Source: Pegoplata infirma
Taxonomy: Eukaryota; Arthropoda; Insecta; Diptera; Anthomyiidae
Direction: 5' to 3'
Assembly: GCA_963921195.1 (NCBI GenBank)
Contig: OY992536.1
Span: 101,644,778-101,708,777 of the forward strand
Length of the DNA stretch: 64,000 nt
Positions 41,000-52,000 of this stretch are shown one piece after another. The notes beneath the pieces are model-generated. The model was not told the DNA's origin. It searched no databases and saw only the letters and a list, made by a program, of their open reading frames with translations. Every line of letters starts with the position of its first letter. Positions within the stretch are counted from its first letter, which is position 1. Position numbers and translations under genes: made by a program.

Positions 41000-42530
41000 T
41001 ATTCCATAGGTGGATCCTATTGTGTGAGAAGGAGGATGAAGGAAACACTCTTCAACTTTCCTTGGCATCACATCCTAACAAATGTAATATTGTTACACTT
41101 GGACCTCTGGTAAATTCAGATTATCAAACCATACCTGAATCCTTCTTGTACTCCGATTTTCATAAAGTTTCCCGACCGGCTTTAAAACCTTTAGTTTTTT
41201 TGTATAAAAGAGCTCGTTGGTCTGAACTTTGCGAATTTTACCGGCCGTTTTTTGTCGAACTCTTTTCTAGGAGTTCTTCACTTCCGGATAGCTGTCAACC
41301 AAGAAACTTGTTTTTTAAGAACGTCTTTGTTTAAAGGTCTTGTCTTCTCCAAAGGCTAGCAAGAGTTTTTGGCCATTCGTCAAATCAGTAAGGAATAGCT
41401 GTAATTAAAACTCTTTTGAAGGTTAATTAGATGCCTCAATATGTTTACTAAGACGTGAGAAACTTATTTTTTAAGGACGTCTTTGTTTTGAGGTCTTGTC
41501 TTCTTCAAAGGGTAGCAAAAGCTTTTGATCATTCTTCAAATCACCAAGGAATATCTGTAATTCCAACTCTTTTGAAGGTCAATCAGATATTTCTTGAACC
41601 TGTTGATAAGGCCAACGTTCTCGCCAAACTCTTTTCTAGTAGTTCTTTACTTCCGAATAGATGTCAACCACTACCTGTTCTTGATAGAAGTTTTTCTAAT
41701 ATGCCTTTATATACTAAGACGTGAGAAACTGATTTTCAAAAAACGTCTTCTTTCTAAGGTCTTGTCTGGTCCGAAGGCTAGCAATAGTTTTTGGTCATTC
41801 GTCAAAACAGTAAGAAATAGCTGTAATTCCAACTTTGTGGAAGGGTGATCAGATAGTAATTGAAACTGTTGACAAGGCCAACGTTTTTGCCGAACTCTTT
41901 TCTAGTAATTCTTCGCTTCCGGATAGCTGTCAACCACCACAAGTTCTTGATAGGGTTTCTTTTAATATGCCTTAAATATTTTTTAGAACTCTGGCTGTTA
42001 AAAAGGATCTTTCAGAGCTGAAGGTGAATAAATCCTATGACCAAATGGTATTCCTGTTCTTGTCCTTAAGATGTGTTTTTAATCGCTAGCATCTCCATTG
42101 TGCAATCTTTTTAACCTCGCATACTGTTCAGGTATTTTTCCGAATTACTGGAAGATTGCCATTGTTCAACCAATTCCCAAAAAAGTCGTGGCCACAAACA
42201 CTGATAACCACCGTCCGATTGCTATGTGATCAACACTCTCTAAGGTTATGGAGAGCATGATAAATTTCCATTTTGTAAACTATTAAGAATCAAATCGACT
42301 CTCTAATGATTGACAATATGGCTTCCTAAAGAATCTTTCTTCAGGGAAATTGATGGCGTTTCTTTCCGAACGAAGTAATTCCTTTGGACATTTCAAAAGC
42401 CTTTAACTGAGTGTGGCATTGCGCACTTGTATCACAGCTTATTTCCTTTGGTGCAGAAGAAAATTTCGCTTTATTTATATCGAGCTTACTCAGTAAACGC
42501 ACTATTCCAAGGAAAGCCTCTCTTTTGGCT
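41000..42530 (+). pseudogene. Jockey-type LINE ORF2 relic (family E)
   Basis: Plus strand, in broken frames: KRARWSELCEFYRPF (about 41210), LFSRSSSLPDSCQP, then from about 42120 GIFPNYWKIAIVQPIPKK, NTDNHRPIAM (RT motif 1 region), STLSKVMESMINFHF, a degraded QYGFLKN and LMAFLSERSNSFGHF. These match the linker and N-terminal RT of Jockey-clade elements and share wording with family D. The catalytic core after about 42500 is lost. The linker is locally tandem-duplicated (41256-41975). Many stops; inactive. Confidence 0.68.
41256..41975 (+). repeat. Tandem duplication inside the Jockey relic
   Basis: Roughly 267-bp unit in about three copies: each has GAACTCTTTTCTAG-AGTTCTT, CCGGATAGCTGTCAACCA and AAGGTCTTGTCTTCTCCAAAGG words (near 41260, 41335; 41630, 41493; 41897, 41757). 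The first copy has an internal deletion. Copies are diverged from one another. Confidence 0.7.
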
Positions 42531-42835
42531 CACTCCGTTCTGTCTTGAAATATTAAAGTAAAACGTCATTAAGTCATTAAGCGAGCAAGATTTGAGAGGG
42601 GTTTCAAACCAATTCCAGTTTCTCAAAATTATGTTAAGCATTTTCCAGTGTTGGAATTGCTTGGAAGGGCACATATAATTCGAATTTCAAACTGATTCAT
42701 TAAGTGATGTAAGGACGTATGGCAGTAATATTAAAAAAATATCGTCCCTATTCAACTTGGTGGAGTCAATTTAACCCATCTATCTTGAAGTTGCTAAAAT
42801 GTAGCTCTTGGACAGTCAATCATAATAGTCAATAA
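42531..42835 (+). pseudogene. LINE-derived remnant left of the Harbinger-like insert
   Basis: ATTAAGTCATTAAGCGAGCAAG at 42560 parallels ATTAAGTCGTTGTGCGAGCAAG at 43797, so related LINE sequence lies on both sides of the insert. Too broken to name a domain. Confidence 0.4.
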
Positions 42836-43774
42836 CACAGGGCAACACTTTTTTTGTCCGGGTTCTGATAGCTAATTGTGGGTAATTGGGGTACGCTGAT
42901 TTCAAATCTGCCTTCCGTTTTTTTGGGTCAGCTCTAGTTTTCGAGATATAGCCTCAGGAATCTTTGAAAATAGGCTATTTTGGGCATATTTGTGAGTCCA
43001 TATTTACCAACACTGGTCTTCTATTAAAAAAGTGAATGACGTTTTTAGGTATGATGGATATGCTGATTCCAAAAATGCCCTTCGTTTTTTTTGAGTCATT
43101 TTTAGTTTTTGAGATATTGCTAAAATAAAATTTTAAAATTCTCATGTATGCCAGAATTCGATAAAAAAAATTTTGTAGTTTCATGTTATAAGAAAAGTGC
43201 CATGCCCCTTAGCCCAATCTTGCCTATATTTTCTTCAAAGTTAAGGAAACAAAAATTAGCATCCTGTACTCAAATTTGTTGAAAAATATTTTTCAGGAGC
43301 CAAATAAAAGCAGTTTGTTGTTTTGGATTACCTGGGAGGTGCCACGCACACGCCACCTACCCACACCAAACATTCCTTAGAAAAATTCCCAAAATCAAGT
43401 AAGCATATGATGTAAATATAAAGTCAATCACAAGAGTGGTTTGGCTGGAATGATGAAAATAGTTTTTCGAAATTTACTTGCGTCATAACTCGAAAACTAA
43501 AGCTGTCAGAAAAAAGTTAATACCAGTTTTGGAATCCTTGCATCCAATTTAGTTAAGCTCGTGATTAAAACTCAGGCTCTGAGATAAGTGTTGGAAATTA
43601 TAGTTTTGCAAAATTGGTAAAAAACGCACCTTTTTGACTCTTTTACAACGATTTGCAAACGCGAGCTGATAAAAAAACTCGGATAACTGATTCGGAATCA
43701 GCGCACTAAACTCCATATAAATCAGTTGTCCAATGTCAGGCAAATTGAAAAAGGTAATTTTTTGTGACCCTGTG
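42836..43774. mobile_element. Harbinger-like element CACAGGGYMAC
   Basis: 939 bp; ends CACAGGGCAACACTTTTTTT and AATTTTTTGTGACCCTGTG; 3-bp flanks TAA at 42833-42835 and 43775-43777. The inside has repeated TTTTTGAGTCATTTTTAG / GGGTCAGCTCTAGTTTTCGAG words and no transposase frame. The TWA duplication suggests PIF/Harbinger, as for 11238-12109. Confidence 0.72.
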
Positions 43775-43777
43775 TAA

Positions 43778-44230
43778 TTGATAAGTCTTTTCGGTATTAA
43801 GTCGTTGTGCGAGCAAGCTCTTAAAGGCATACAAAAAAAATCCAACTCCATTGAAATATCGATCTACCAATCCAACACTTGAGATCGCGATAATTGTACC
43901 ACCGCAATGGCTAACAGAAGACAAGTCATCCAGTAGAAGATTGTTATCATGCTACAATCTGAGGAAAACTAACTATTTGCTCTCACTTACCAGATGGAAC
44001 TGACGTACACTTACTGGAATGATCATCGGGCTTTACCCTTTTGGTTATCATAGAAAAAATTGGACTTATCTCTGATGTCAGCTGGTGCGATAAACCTAAC
44101 ACTGAGGAAACTGTCGAACTTTTTCTTTGACACTGTCCTGTTTTGGACAGAACCCGCCTGCACATATAGCTTGGAAATTGTTTAGAATGTCGTCCTAAGG
44201 CAAATAATATAATTCGCGCTGAGGACTAAC
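43778..44230 (+). pseudogene. RNase-H LINE tail fragment (family G)
   Basis: About 43990-44215 reads, with three stops, KIGLISDVSWCDKPNTEETVELFL.HCPVLDRTRLHI, the Cys/His tail following RNase H in I/LOA LINEs (compare CRSCMDEE...IEHFICHCPAL in family A). Upstream about 43796-43890 reads KSLCEQALKGIQKKSNSIEI. Plus strand, heavily decayed. The tail sequence differs from families A, B, C and F. A GCTAAGGAATTGTTGTG unit is tandemly repeated at about 44247-44325. Confidence 0.6.
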
Positions 44231-44246
44231 GCGTTCTATAAGCGTC

Positions 44247-44330
44247 GCTAAGGAATTGTTGTGTTTTCGCTAAAGAATTGTTGTGGTTTCGCTAAGGAAT
44301 TATTGCGGTTTCGCTAAATAATTATTGTGT
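44247..44330. repeat. Short tandem repeat
   Basis: Four units of about 24 bp of the type TCGCTAAGGAATTGTTGTGTTT, diverging to the right. Confidence 0.75.
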
Positions 44331-45221
44331 TTTCTCATATAGACCGCTATACGATCTATGTGAGAAGACTTTGACTTTGTCTCCTCTGACCTAAGATCAT
44401 TAAGTCATAATGTTATGCGATAATGTTGAAATTGGAAGCCTTCTCCTAAGAAGTATACCAGTTGTTTTATAGCTTTGGATTTATTAGATTTGTATTCATT
44501 TCGTAACTTTCCAGTAATAAAAGTTGGTTTACCCATAAAACAGAATCCCTTCTTCTGGAGTAGAATGTAATACTCACTCTATTTAAATTTTGAACCCTAT
44601 TTTTTGCTGGGACGTTAATACACCAAAAAAAATCATTAATATAAAATCAATAATCAGTAATCATTTCGCATCACTGTGCACTCAAAAAAAGAAGTAAAAA
44701 AAAAACACAACCTGTGTAGGTAGTTAAGTACGTAATCGTATTCGTGTGTGAATAAGTAGATGGTCGGTTGTTCGTGGAATCAACGGGCATGTTGTTGTGG
44801 TATGAGTTATTGACCACGTTGTTAGCTTATATATTATTTTTTTCTTATTATTTTGGTTTGTTAATTCTTTATACAAAAAAAAACACAAATACACGCGACA
44901 CATTCACAATCAATGTTGCCAATTAAGGGGTATTTACATTAATGTTTGCGTTTTAATTCAGCTGAAACTCTTAAAACAAACATAGCCATTTTATTGACAA
45001 AAAAACTGTTCTCTAAGAGAATATTTTCGTTAATAAATTCTGAGCAACCCTTGAATGTTTGTAAAGACTTTATAGTTTGTTGAACCGGCAAGGTTGGAGA
45101 TTGGAGCACTCTTTGGTAGCGCTGATTTAACTTTAAGGCAACACTCAGAGGATGCCTCTATAAATGCAATGCATTGTATTGGTATTAGGCAAATAGGTTA
45201 TGAGAAGGAGAAATAGAGATC
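44331..45221. other. Unassigned non-coding DNA
   Basis: No gene recognised; poly-A and GTGTG-type simple tracts. The sequence resembles intergenic DNA. Confidence 0.45.
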
Positions 45222-47215
45222 AGGTTAGTTAAGTAAGTATCAGCCGCCTTTTGGTCAGCTCATATGAGTACTTCAATAAGCGTGGTCCCGTTGTGTTACC
45301 TTTAAAAGAAATGAAAAGATGGAGAGAGGAAAGGAACAAAAAAATTAGGAAAAACGTATGCTTAAGTGGCCTCACTGGGATCCAAGCTGAATCGTTCGGA
45401 ATCCCAAATAAACGAGTTTATCCTATTTACATCCATGCCGGATAAACACAGCAAATTCGCCAGTATTGGGTTGCCAAAATGTTTGGCTTTCCGAATGCCG
45501 GACATTGAAAGAGGAAGTGGAATATCGTATCTTCATCCTCCTGACATCCCACGCAGAAGCCATTGTGGGGGATTCCCATTTTATTGCGTCGTGCCATCTC
45601 ATTAAGAGACAACCGTCATTCTTCGAAAATTCTAGATGTGGTATTTCACACCTGCCAGGAATTTAATACCCGATTAATTGTCGGTGAAAACACAGATATC
45701 CCTGAATAATATCCGTTGGCACCCTATCCAATCCGCAGCCTGTTTTATAGCCATGATCTTGGCCTGATATACGCTACACATTTCCGGTAGTCGAAAGGAG
45801 AGCCTGTTATCCAGATGACTCATAAAAAAGCCACCCCCACTCGGCCGTCCATTTTGGAGTCATCAGTAAAAACCACAAGTGTCTGCTTAGGAATGTCGAG
45901 ACCCTCTGTCCAATCGGACCTGTCCGGAATTCTTGTTACAAACAAGGTTTCGAACGAGGGTACAGGGTTGAAATAGTCAATGTGCACTGCGGCACCATGA
46001 TGCCCAAGGATTCTTGCATGCCCGTATGGTTTATACGACCATTCCTTTATTTCCACAAATTCTTGTTACAAACAAGGTTTCAAACGAGGGTACAGGGGTG
46101 TAATAATCAATGTGCACTGCGGCACCATGATGTACAGGGATTCTTGCATGCCCGTATGGTTTATACGACCATTCCTTTATTTCCACAAACCGTGTGGCTG
46201 TGTTCCCGGATAGTTGTATTGCGAGAAGGTCTACTGGCAGACAGTGAAGCATTACGATTAGACTTTTTGGTGAAGTAAATCGAAGTGCTCCCGTTATCAT
46301 CAGCGCACTTGTCCTAAGGATTCTATTGAAATCCTTTTGGTGAGTGGCCTTTTCCGTCGCCACCCACCAAACTGATACTTCATAGATAAGTATGGGCCTG
46401 ATGACCGTGTTGAATAACCAATTGAAATTCCGAGGAATGAGACCCCAGTTGCTTCCAATGGCCTTATTACAGTAGTATATGGCAGCATTTGCCTTTGCAA
46501 ATGTTTTATCTGGAATGATTCCTAGATACTAAGCACTATCGGACACCGTGAGTTCAATACCTCCTAATATCGGTGGGCTGAACTATGGAAATCTAGTTCC
46601 TGTTTGCAAATAGAACAAGATCAGTTTTGTCTGTCATTACTCCCAGACCGTTATCTAAACACTATTCAGAAAGAAGTTCAAAAGATAATTCCGAGCGTTC
46701 AGACAGTATCCCTAAATATCTGCCGGATACTGCAAATCATTGAGCAATCATTGAGCTCAGTCAAACGAGCCTTTTTGTAGACAAAAAACGAGTGTTTCGG
46801 CGCTGTCTCAGAAGCACTATGAATTTACGAATATGAAAAGGATTAGGTGATCTGAATTGCCAAGAGCCACAAGTAACTCGACTTCGTAAGGTCGAGAGTA
46901 TTATAAAACTGCCCTTTAACACACGGAATATGTGTTGGATCATTTACTAGTTGCACAAGGTGATTGTGTGCAGCGAAAAGTTCAGAGTATTGTTTCTCTG
47001 GAGTCGTGTGGCTGAAATGACGTATCCAGGAAGAATTGTGGGCATTGCAATCGCCAGCAACGGAAATTTTACTGTCCGGGCAATTCTCAAGAACCCTAGT
47101 AATGGAGTCGGAAATGGAGTCATATGTATTATGACCCCTCAGTTTCCATGTTTAAGCTTCTATAGAGTAACCCGAAGTGAAGAACATGAGACCATATTTG
47201 GAATTTAACCCAGTT
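45222..47215 (-). pseudogene. RNase-H LINE relic (family C)
   Basis: Minus strand from right: endonuclease scrap ISVAGDCNAHNSSWIRHFSH (about 47075-47015; the DxNAH active-site block), RT C-terminal part around 46500-46300 (ISIGYSTRSSGPYLSMKYQFGGW), LRTSALMITGALRFTSPKSL, RNase H with VVFTDDSKMDGRVGVAF (Asp block, TDGS changed to TDDS, about 45870) and ICVFTDN.SGIKFL, MSLNEMARRNKMGIP, and the tail FCVGCQEDEDTIFHFLFQCPAF (about 45550-45480). Most of the RT core, including YADD, is deleted. Frames broken in many places; a 130-bp tandem duplication lies between RT and RNase H. Confidence 0.72.
45928..46187 (-). repeat. 130-bp tandem duplication in LINE C
   Basis: Two consecutive units starting AATTCTTGTTACAAACAAGG (45928 and 46058) and ending CCTTTATTTCCACAA, differing at a few positions. 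On the coding strand this repeats VEIKEWSYKPYGHARI. The duplication happened inside the element. Confidence 0.9.
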
Positions 47216-47765
47216 GTCAAAATAAAATCACACCTGACATACTGCTGACTCTACCTTTATGAAATCGCTGACATTTTCATACAATTTTTCAAAATGTTAT
47301 CAATGACATGTCAGCAGTTGGTCAAAGAAACAAAGACCATATTTGGAATTTAACCCAGTTGGCAAAATAAAATCACACCTGACATACTGCTGACTCTCAC
47401 TTTATGAAATCGCTGACATATAATAATAGTTTTGATCACATGATCAATTATTTTTAATTATTCTTTCTATTTATTTACAACTCATACAGGGGCCCCTCAC
47501 ACACACACAAATTCTAATGAAAACAAACCACTGAGTTTAAATCGCTGACATCTTCATACAATTTTTTAAAATGTCATCAATGACATGTCATTGGTTGGTC
47601 AGCAGTGCCCACCAGTATCGGTGGCCACTAACAATTCGCTAAAACAACCGTTGGCCAATTGCTGACATGTCATTGATGACATATTGAAAAATTGTATAAA
47701 GATGTCAGCAATTTTATAAAGGGAGAGTCAGCAGTATGTCAGGTGTGATTTTTTTGCCGACTGGG
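47196..47765. mobile_element. Foldback element with duplicated left end
   Basis: CCCAGTTGGCAAAATAAAATC and ACACCTGACATACTGCTGACTCT at 47353 face AGAGTCAGCAGTATGTCAGGTGTG...GCCGACTGGG ending at about 47767. The left end and its flank (ACCATATTTGGAATTTAACCCAGTT) occur twice, at about 47200 and 47338, in tandem. Further inverted words AATGTCATCAATGACATGTCA lie inside. Superfamily unknown. Confidence 0.72.
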
Positions 47766-47814
47766 AACCCAATGGGAGTTAAATTCCATTTAACCCAAAG
47801 GGAGTTGAATGTCA

Positions 47815-48306
47815 CGAAATCCGGGCCTCATTTAGACTTCCGGATAAGTGTAGTGTTCTCCAGGCTGAGGTACTTGCAATTAATAAAGCCGCGCAGATGA
47901 TTATGATAAGGGACCTTCGTCCTTGTGCCATTAAGATTTTTGTAGATAGTCTTGCAGCTCTTCAGGTTTTAAAATAAAACATTGTAAAATCGGGAATTTC
48001 TGATAGGGACTATTGTAGTTGTGGGGAAGTGGAGGAGGAGGAGGAGTCAGTGAAGCACGTGTTATGTGAATGTCCTAGTCTGATGAGAAGCCGCATTAAG
48101 CATTTGGGGCAAAGATTTTTCGATACCCTGGATTGTCTAAACGGTGTCTCATTGACATCTCTAGAAAAATATTTTAGAGAATTGGTGTGTTTTAAGAAAT
48201 AAAAAAAATTTGTTTCGGAGGAAAGTAGGGAAATGACAATTAAGGGAATCACAATGGTCTTATGGCCTCCGAGTGAATTCACTAAATTGGCGGACGTCCA
48301 TCCAAA
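47815..48306 (+). pseudogene. LINE family B 3' fragment, plus strand
   Basis: Reads ASFRLPDKCSVLQAEVLAINKAAQMIMIRDLRP, IFVDSLAAL (RNase H Glu and Asp blocks), then a deletion of the VPGH region, and the tail IRDYCSCGEVEEEEESVKHVLCECPSL, then 3' UTR ACAATGGTCTTATGGCCTCCG and GTCCATCCAAACTAAA. It corresponds to the 59034-60586 copy in the opposite orientation. The tail has one extra GAGGAG expansion. Dead. Confidence 0.8.
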
Positions 48307-48906
48307 CTAAATTTCACATCACCTTATAACAAATTGGGCAGCTATTCTGATTCGAAAATTATGAAAGCCGCAAGTTTCAATGAAATCCGATGGAGAAAGA
48401 TCACTTAATACCAAGAATCCACTACACGTCTTTTCACTTAACGTGATTCTGTAGACGGTTCCAAGTATCGTGGGAACCAATTCTATTGTAAAGCGGCAAA
48501 TATTCAGCGAAACCCTGGTGAGCAAGCTTGTGCTTTAAAATATAGATCTCTGCTAGAAACAAACAATATGTATTTACTACTCACTTACAAACTACTACTC
48601 ATTTACAGAAAAAAAAACTGATCATGGTGAGTAGATGATTATGAAGACAAAGATGATAATGATGTTTCGTTAATAATGATGATAATTATGATGGGAATGA
48701 GAAAAAAAAGAGTGTGTAGCAAGCAAGTAAAATAAGCAAATAAAGTGTATAAATTGTTGTAGTATTTACACTACACCATCCATCCATCCACTACACACAA
48801 CAACACACTCTTTAAACAATTGTTGTTGCCGTTGCCACCATTAATGCCATTTACTTTTATAAGAACTAACCCCTCGTTTATTATTTTTTGTTGTTATTCG
48901 TATGTT
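48307..48906. other. Non-coding DNA with GAT and ACAC tracts
   Basis: (GATAAT)n-like patch near 48650-48690, CCATCCATCCATCCAC at 48777, (CAA)n and (TTG)n. No gene recognised. Confidence 0.5.
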
Positions 48907-49220
48907 TTTATACCCTACACCACTCTGTGGTACAGGGTATAATAAGTTTGGGCTGATGTTTGTAACTATCCAAAATATTGGTCCTACCGTTAAGTATACC
49001 GATCGACTCAGAATCTCTTATTAAGTCGATAATTTTTATTCGATTGGTCTGAAAATTGAATCTAATTGAAATTGGAAAAAATCGGAAAATGTTTAGACCT
49101 ATATACCATACAAACGTCCTCTTTGAAGAAAATTTGGATCAAATTGCTATAATAACCGAATTTAAATAGAATCCTATTGAAATTGGAAAAATCGGTCCAT
49201 GTTTAGACCAGTGATTCGTT
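48907..49220 (+). mobile_element. Second mini-me-like (Helitron-type) repeat
   Basis: Head TATACCCTACACCACTCTGTGG...ACAGGGTATAATAAGTTTGG is the palindromic 5' start; then CAAAATATTGGTCCTACCGT, AAGTATACCGATCG and repeated ATTGAAATTGGAAAAAATCGG words. Organised like mini-me but clearly different in sequence. The 3' end is not defined. Confidence 0.6.
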
Positions 49221-49416
49221 AGCAATTTGTGTTTCAAGAATGTGGGCTGCTAACCCTCGTCCCCTAGATTGGTGATAGGGCTGCTATCTACATGTCCAAT
49301 TCTACGATGCAACCATGCTTCAGCGGTTATCGCCTACTTTCCTGAGACGTCCTTTCGACCATTCAGGATACATAGTTGTGGCACTCTGGGTAGCCTTATA
49401 GCGGATAGGTTGTTAC

Positions 49417-49735
49417 TTGGTCTAACAAGGAAGGTCTTTCACAGGGCACCCACCGATTGTCCTGAAACTTGCATTTAGGAAAGAGGGGAGCAAAATAAGA
49501 GTTACCCGTTTTTTTTAGCTGCCCAATCTCACATTAAGCGGGTCAAAGGGGAGGGTGAAAAACGTTTTTTGAGGATTTTTCCCATTTCTTCAAAAGAAAC
49601 TATATGAACATTTAATACAGATCGAAAGGTTCTTTTAAGGCCTATTCAACTCTTATTTTTCTCCCCTCATTCCAATTATCAAGTTTCGGAACAATCGGTG
49701 GGTGCCCTGTGAAAGACCTTCCTTGTAAGACCGGA
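49417..49735. mobile_element. Foldback element GGTCTWACAAGGAAGG
   Basis: Inverted ends GGTCTAACAAGGAAGGTC and GACCTTCCTTGTAAGACC, continued by CAGGGCACCCACCGATTGTCC / GGAACAATCGGTGGGTGCCCTG; arms of about 110 bp. About 318 bp. No ORF. Flanking duplication not clear. Confidence 0.75.
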
Positions 49736-49924
49736 AGTAGTTAGCTGCTTGGACAGTTCAACAAAGGAATCGTCCTGATGCTCCAATGGGAGTTAGAGTA
49801 ATATAAGGAGTGAGATCATAAAAATGTTAACACACATAAAGTTAAATAAAAAACCAACCACTGAATTTTAAGACTTCAAACCAAATTTTTATTAAATAAA
49901 ATTTAATACAAAATCAAACAAAAA

Positions 49925-50582
49925 CAAGTGAGAGTGTTAAATTCGGCTGTGTCGAATCTTTTATACCATAAAACCACGTAAAAAATTTAAAAAAAAATTT
50001 TTTTGACAGGGCCGTTTGGGGAGGTCGTTGAGCTGGAGGTACTCCTTGGTCCTCGCGGCATATGTTTACAAGTTAATTTTTGTCTGCTTTGTGCACTAAA
50101 GTATTATAGTTTAATTATTATTTAAATTATTTTTTTATCCACGCCCTTAAAAGAGGGGCGGGCCAAAAAAAGCGAAATTCTTTAATCCCCTGGGTCCAAG
50201 TGCAGGACTATTAACTTCTGCGAACATAAAAATGTTTCATTTGATTAAAAAAATACAACAAAAAAAAAACGACTAAAAAAAGTGGCATTTTTAAGAGGTT
50301 GGTTTAGTTCTTTTATCTTTTTTCCCCCTAGTCCTATTTGTTCCATTTCCGAACTTAACCTTTCTAGGACCAAAAGACATATTTATGCCAAAATTGAGGG
50401 GTCTAGCTTGTTTATTTTTGACTACATCGTGTTAACTACACGGACGGACAGACAGACGGACGGACGGGCATCGCTATAATGTCTTAGAATCGATCACTGA
50501 TCAATAATATACCGATATTTCGATGCGTTACACACGGAATGACAAATTGAATATATCCTCCTACTGAAGTTGGAGGGTATAA
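49925..50582 (-). mobile_element. mini-me element, minus
   Basis: CAAGTGAGAGTGTTAAATTC at the left end, GGACGGACAGACAGACGGAC core near 50440-50467, and AGTTGGAGGGTATAA at the right end. Same design as 12955-13635, with a lost TA tract. The ORF 50282-50479 is not a gene. Confidence 0.83.
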
Positions 50583-50585
50583 AAA

Positions 50586-50815
50586 ACGTATACAATTCTA
50601 ACCACTACTAACAAAGTTATCCACTTGTTCCGGAAACCCTCCCAATAAGGCTTTCATGGTAGTTTTTGTCACCTTTTTATAGCAGGTGGTCCATCTACGT
50701 TTGAAATCTTGCATGTTCTGGGAGAGCTTTTTGTGCCCTTTAATTCTCTTTTAACAAGAGCCCAATATCTCTTCACTGGCCTGAGTTCCGGGCAGTTTGA
50801 TAGATTTGCCTAATT
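50586..50815 (-). pseudogene. IS630/Tc1/mariner-type transposase C-terminus
   Basis: The minus strand from about 50800 reads, without interruption to a stop at about 50604, NCPELRPVKRYWALVKREL, KGTKKLSQNMQDFKRRWTTC, YKKVTKTTMKALLGGFPEQV and DNFVSSG. The CPELRPxxRYWALVKREL block is the last part of a DDE transposase of the IS630-Tc1-mariner superfamily (the third catalytic acid region), here with Lys where an acidic residue is expected after RPV. A TAG lies just upstream. No start codon, so only the C-terminal 70 residues survive; the mini-me abuts its end. Confidence in the superfamily is moderate. Confidence 0.6.
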
Positions 50816-50930
50816 TGGTTATTGTGTGTTTGCTACAGTAATTAAAGATCAAACAAAAGATAGATCCAATCGGTTCATGTTTGGACTTGGTATCTATTTT
50901 CCGGAAAATGCTTGTGTAGGTTATTTTTGT

Positions 50931-52000
50931 AGGTTAGGTTGTAAGTCTGCTGACGTTTTACGTCAACACACATAGACTCTGAGGTCCATTGTGATACCAC
51001 GGGACTGCAATAGGTTTCCCTACTGGTCCCTACCGTTAAACCAATTTGAGCTTCTTATGAAACTCTTAAGATATTGAATTTTGACATCTGACAAATCAGA
51101 AAAATCTTGCAACTCCCTAGATCCTAGTGAAGCCTGTCTCTGATCAGAAAGTGCCGGGTAAGGGCAGATGAAGTGTTCGATAGTTTCCAACTCCTCTTCA
51201 TACATGCAACTCCGGCAAAAATCATTTGACGGTAACCTTAATCGCTCTGCGTGCTTCCCTATAAGACAGTGTCAGGTAATTACAGCAACCACCATCGAAA
51301 TCTCTCATCTTGAAAGTGATATCAGCTCACTTGTGCGCTTTTGATTAAGGGAAGGAATCTGTCATGCTGTCTCACATGTCCAGCCATTTGGCCATCTTTG
51401 ATTTGCTTTCGTCGCGGAACAAAGCCGTCGATTTTGCTTGCAAGTTTCTAGATGCATATCAACACATTCCAATTCGGTTGGAACCTATAAGGAAATTACC
51501 AGCCTTGCAAGCTCATCGGCCTTGGAATTCCCTGGAATGTCTTTGTGCCCTGGGACCCAAATGAGTCGCATGTCAAACTTCTTGGCCATCTCATTTAAAG
51601 ACGTGCGGCAGTTAAGGGCAGATCTTGTTTTCAGAAGCATTGACTCTAGAGACATGACAGCGGCTTGACTGTCAGAATAGATGTTGACAGTGGTCAACAG
51701 CCACTTCCTTTATTGCCAGCATCTCTGCCTGGTAAACATTGCAATGATATGGAAATCTTGGAGCTAGGCTCAATTTAAGCTCTTCCGAATAGACTACAAA
51801 GCCCACTTTTTCGTGCAGCCTCGATCCATTCGAGTAAAAATCTATGGAATCTCTACTACCCGGAATGCATCCCCATCCAAGACTCTCTGCATGGTATCAT
51901 AGTGGTAAAATGGCGCTCAAAAAGGCTCATAGAGGAAGCACAGTCCACATTTTGTGTTATTGTTATCTTCTTCAGGATCGCACTATGGCGACCATAGGGT
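50931..52000 (-). pseudogene. LINE family A copy, minus, 5'-truncated
   Basis: Begins (as 3' end) with TAGGTTAGGTTGTAAGT, the reverse complement of the CCTAACC tail. The minus strand carries the Cys/His tail (YEEELETIEHFICPYPAL at about 51205-51140), RNase H IYSDSQAAVMSLESM and IRLIWVPGHKDIPGNSKAD-like sequence at 51697-51485 (MRLIWVPGHKDIPGNSKAD; His retained), and the first RNase H block near 51840. 5' end at about 51998. Scattered frameshifts; a Trp codon stands where copy 34622-39506 has TAG is not resolved because of a local deletion near 51700. Confidence 0.83.

Noticed and set aside
43983..44165. 60-codon minus-strand ORF
   Set aside because: Antisense shadow of the LINE tail that reads KPNTEETVELFL on the plus strand.
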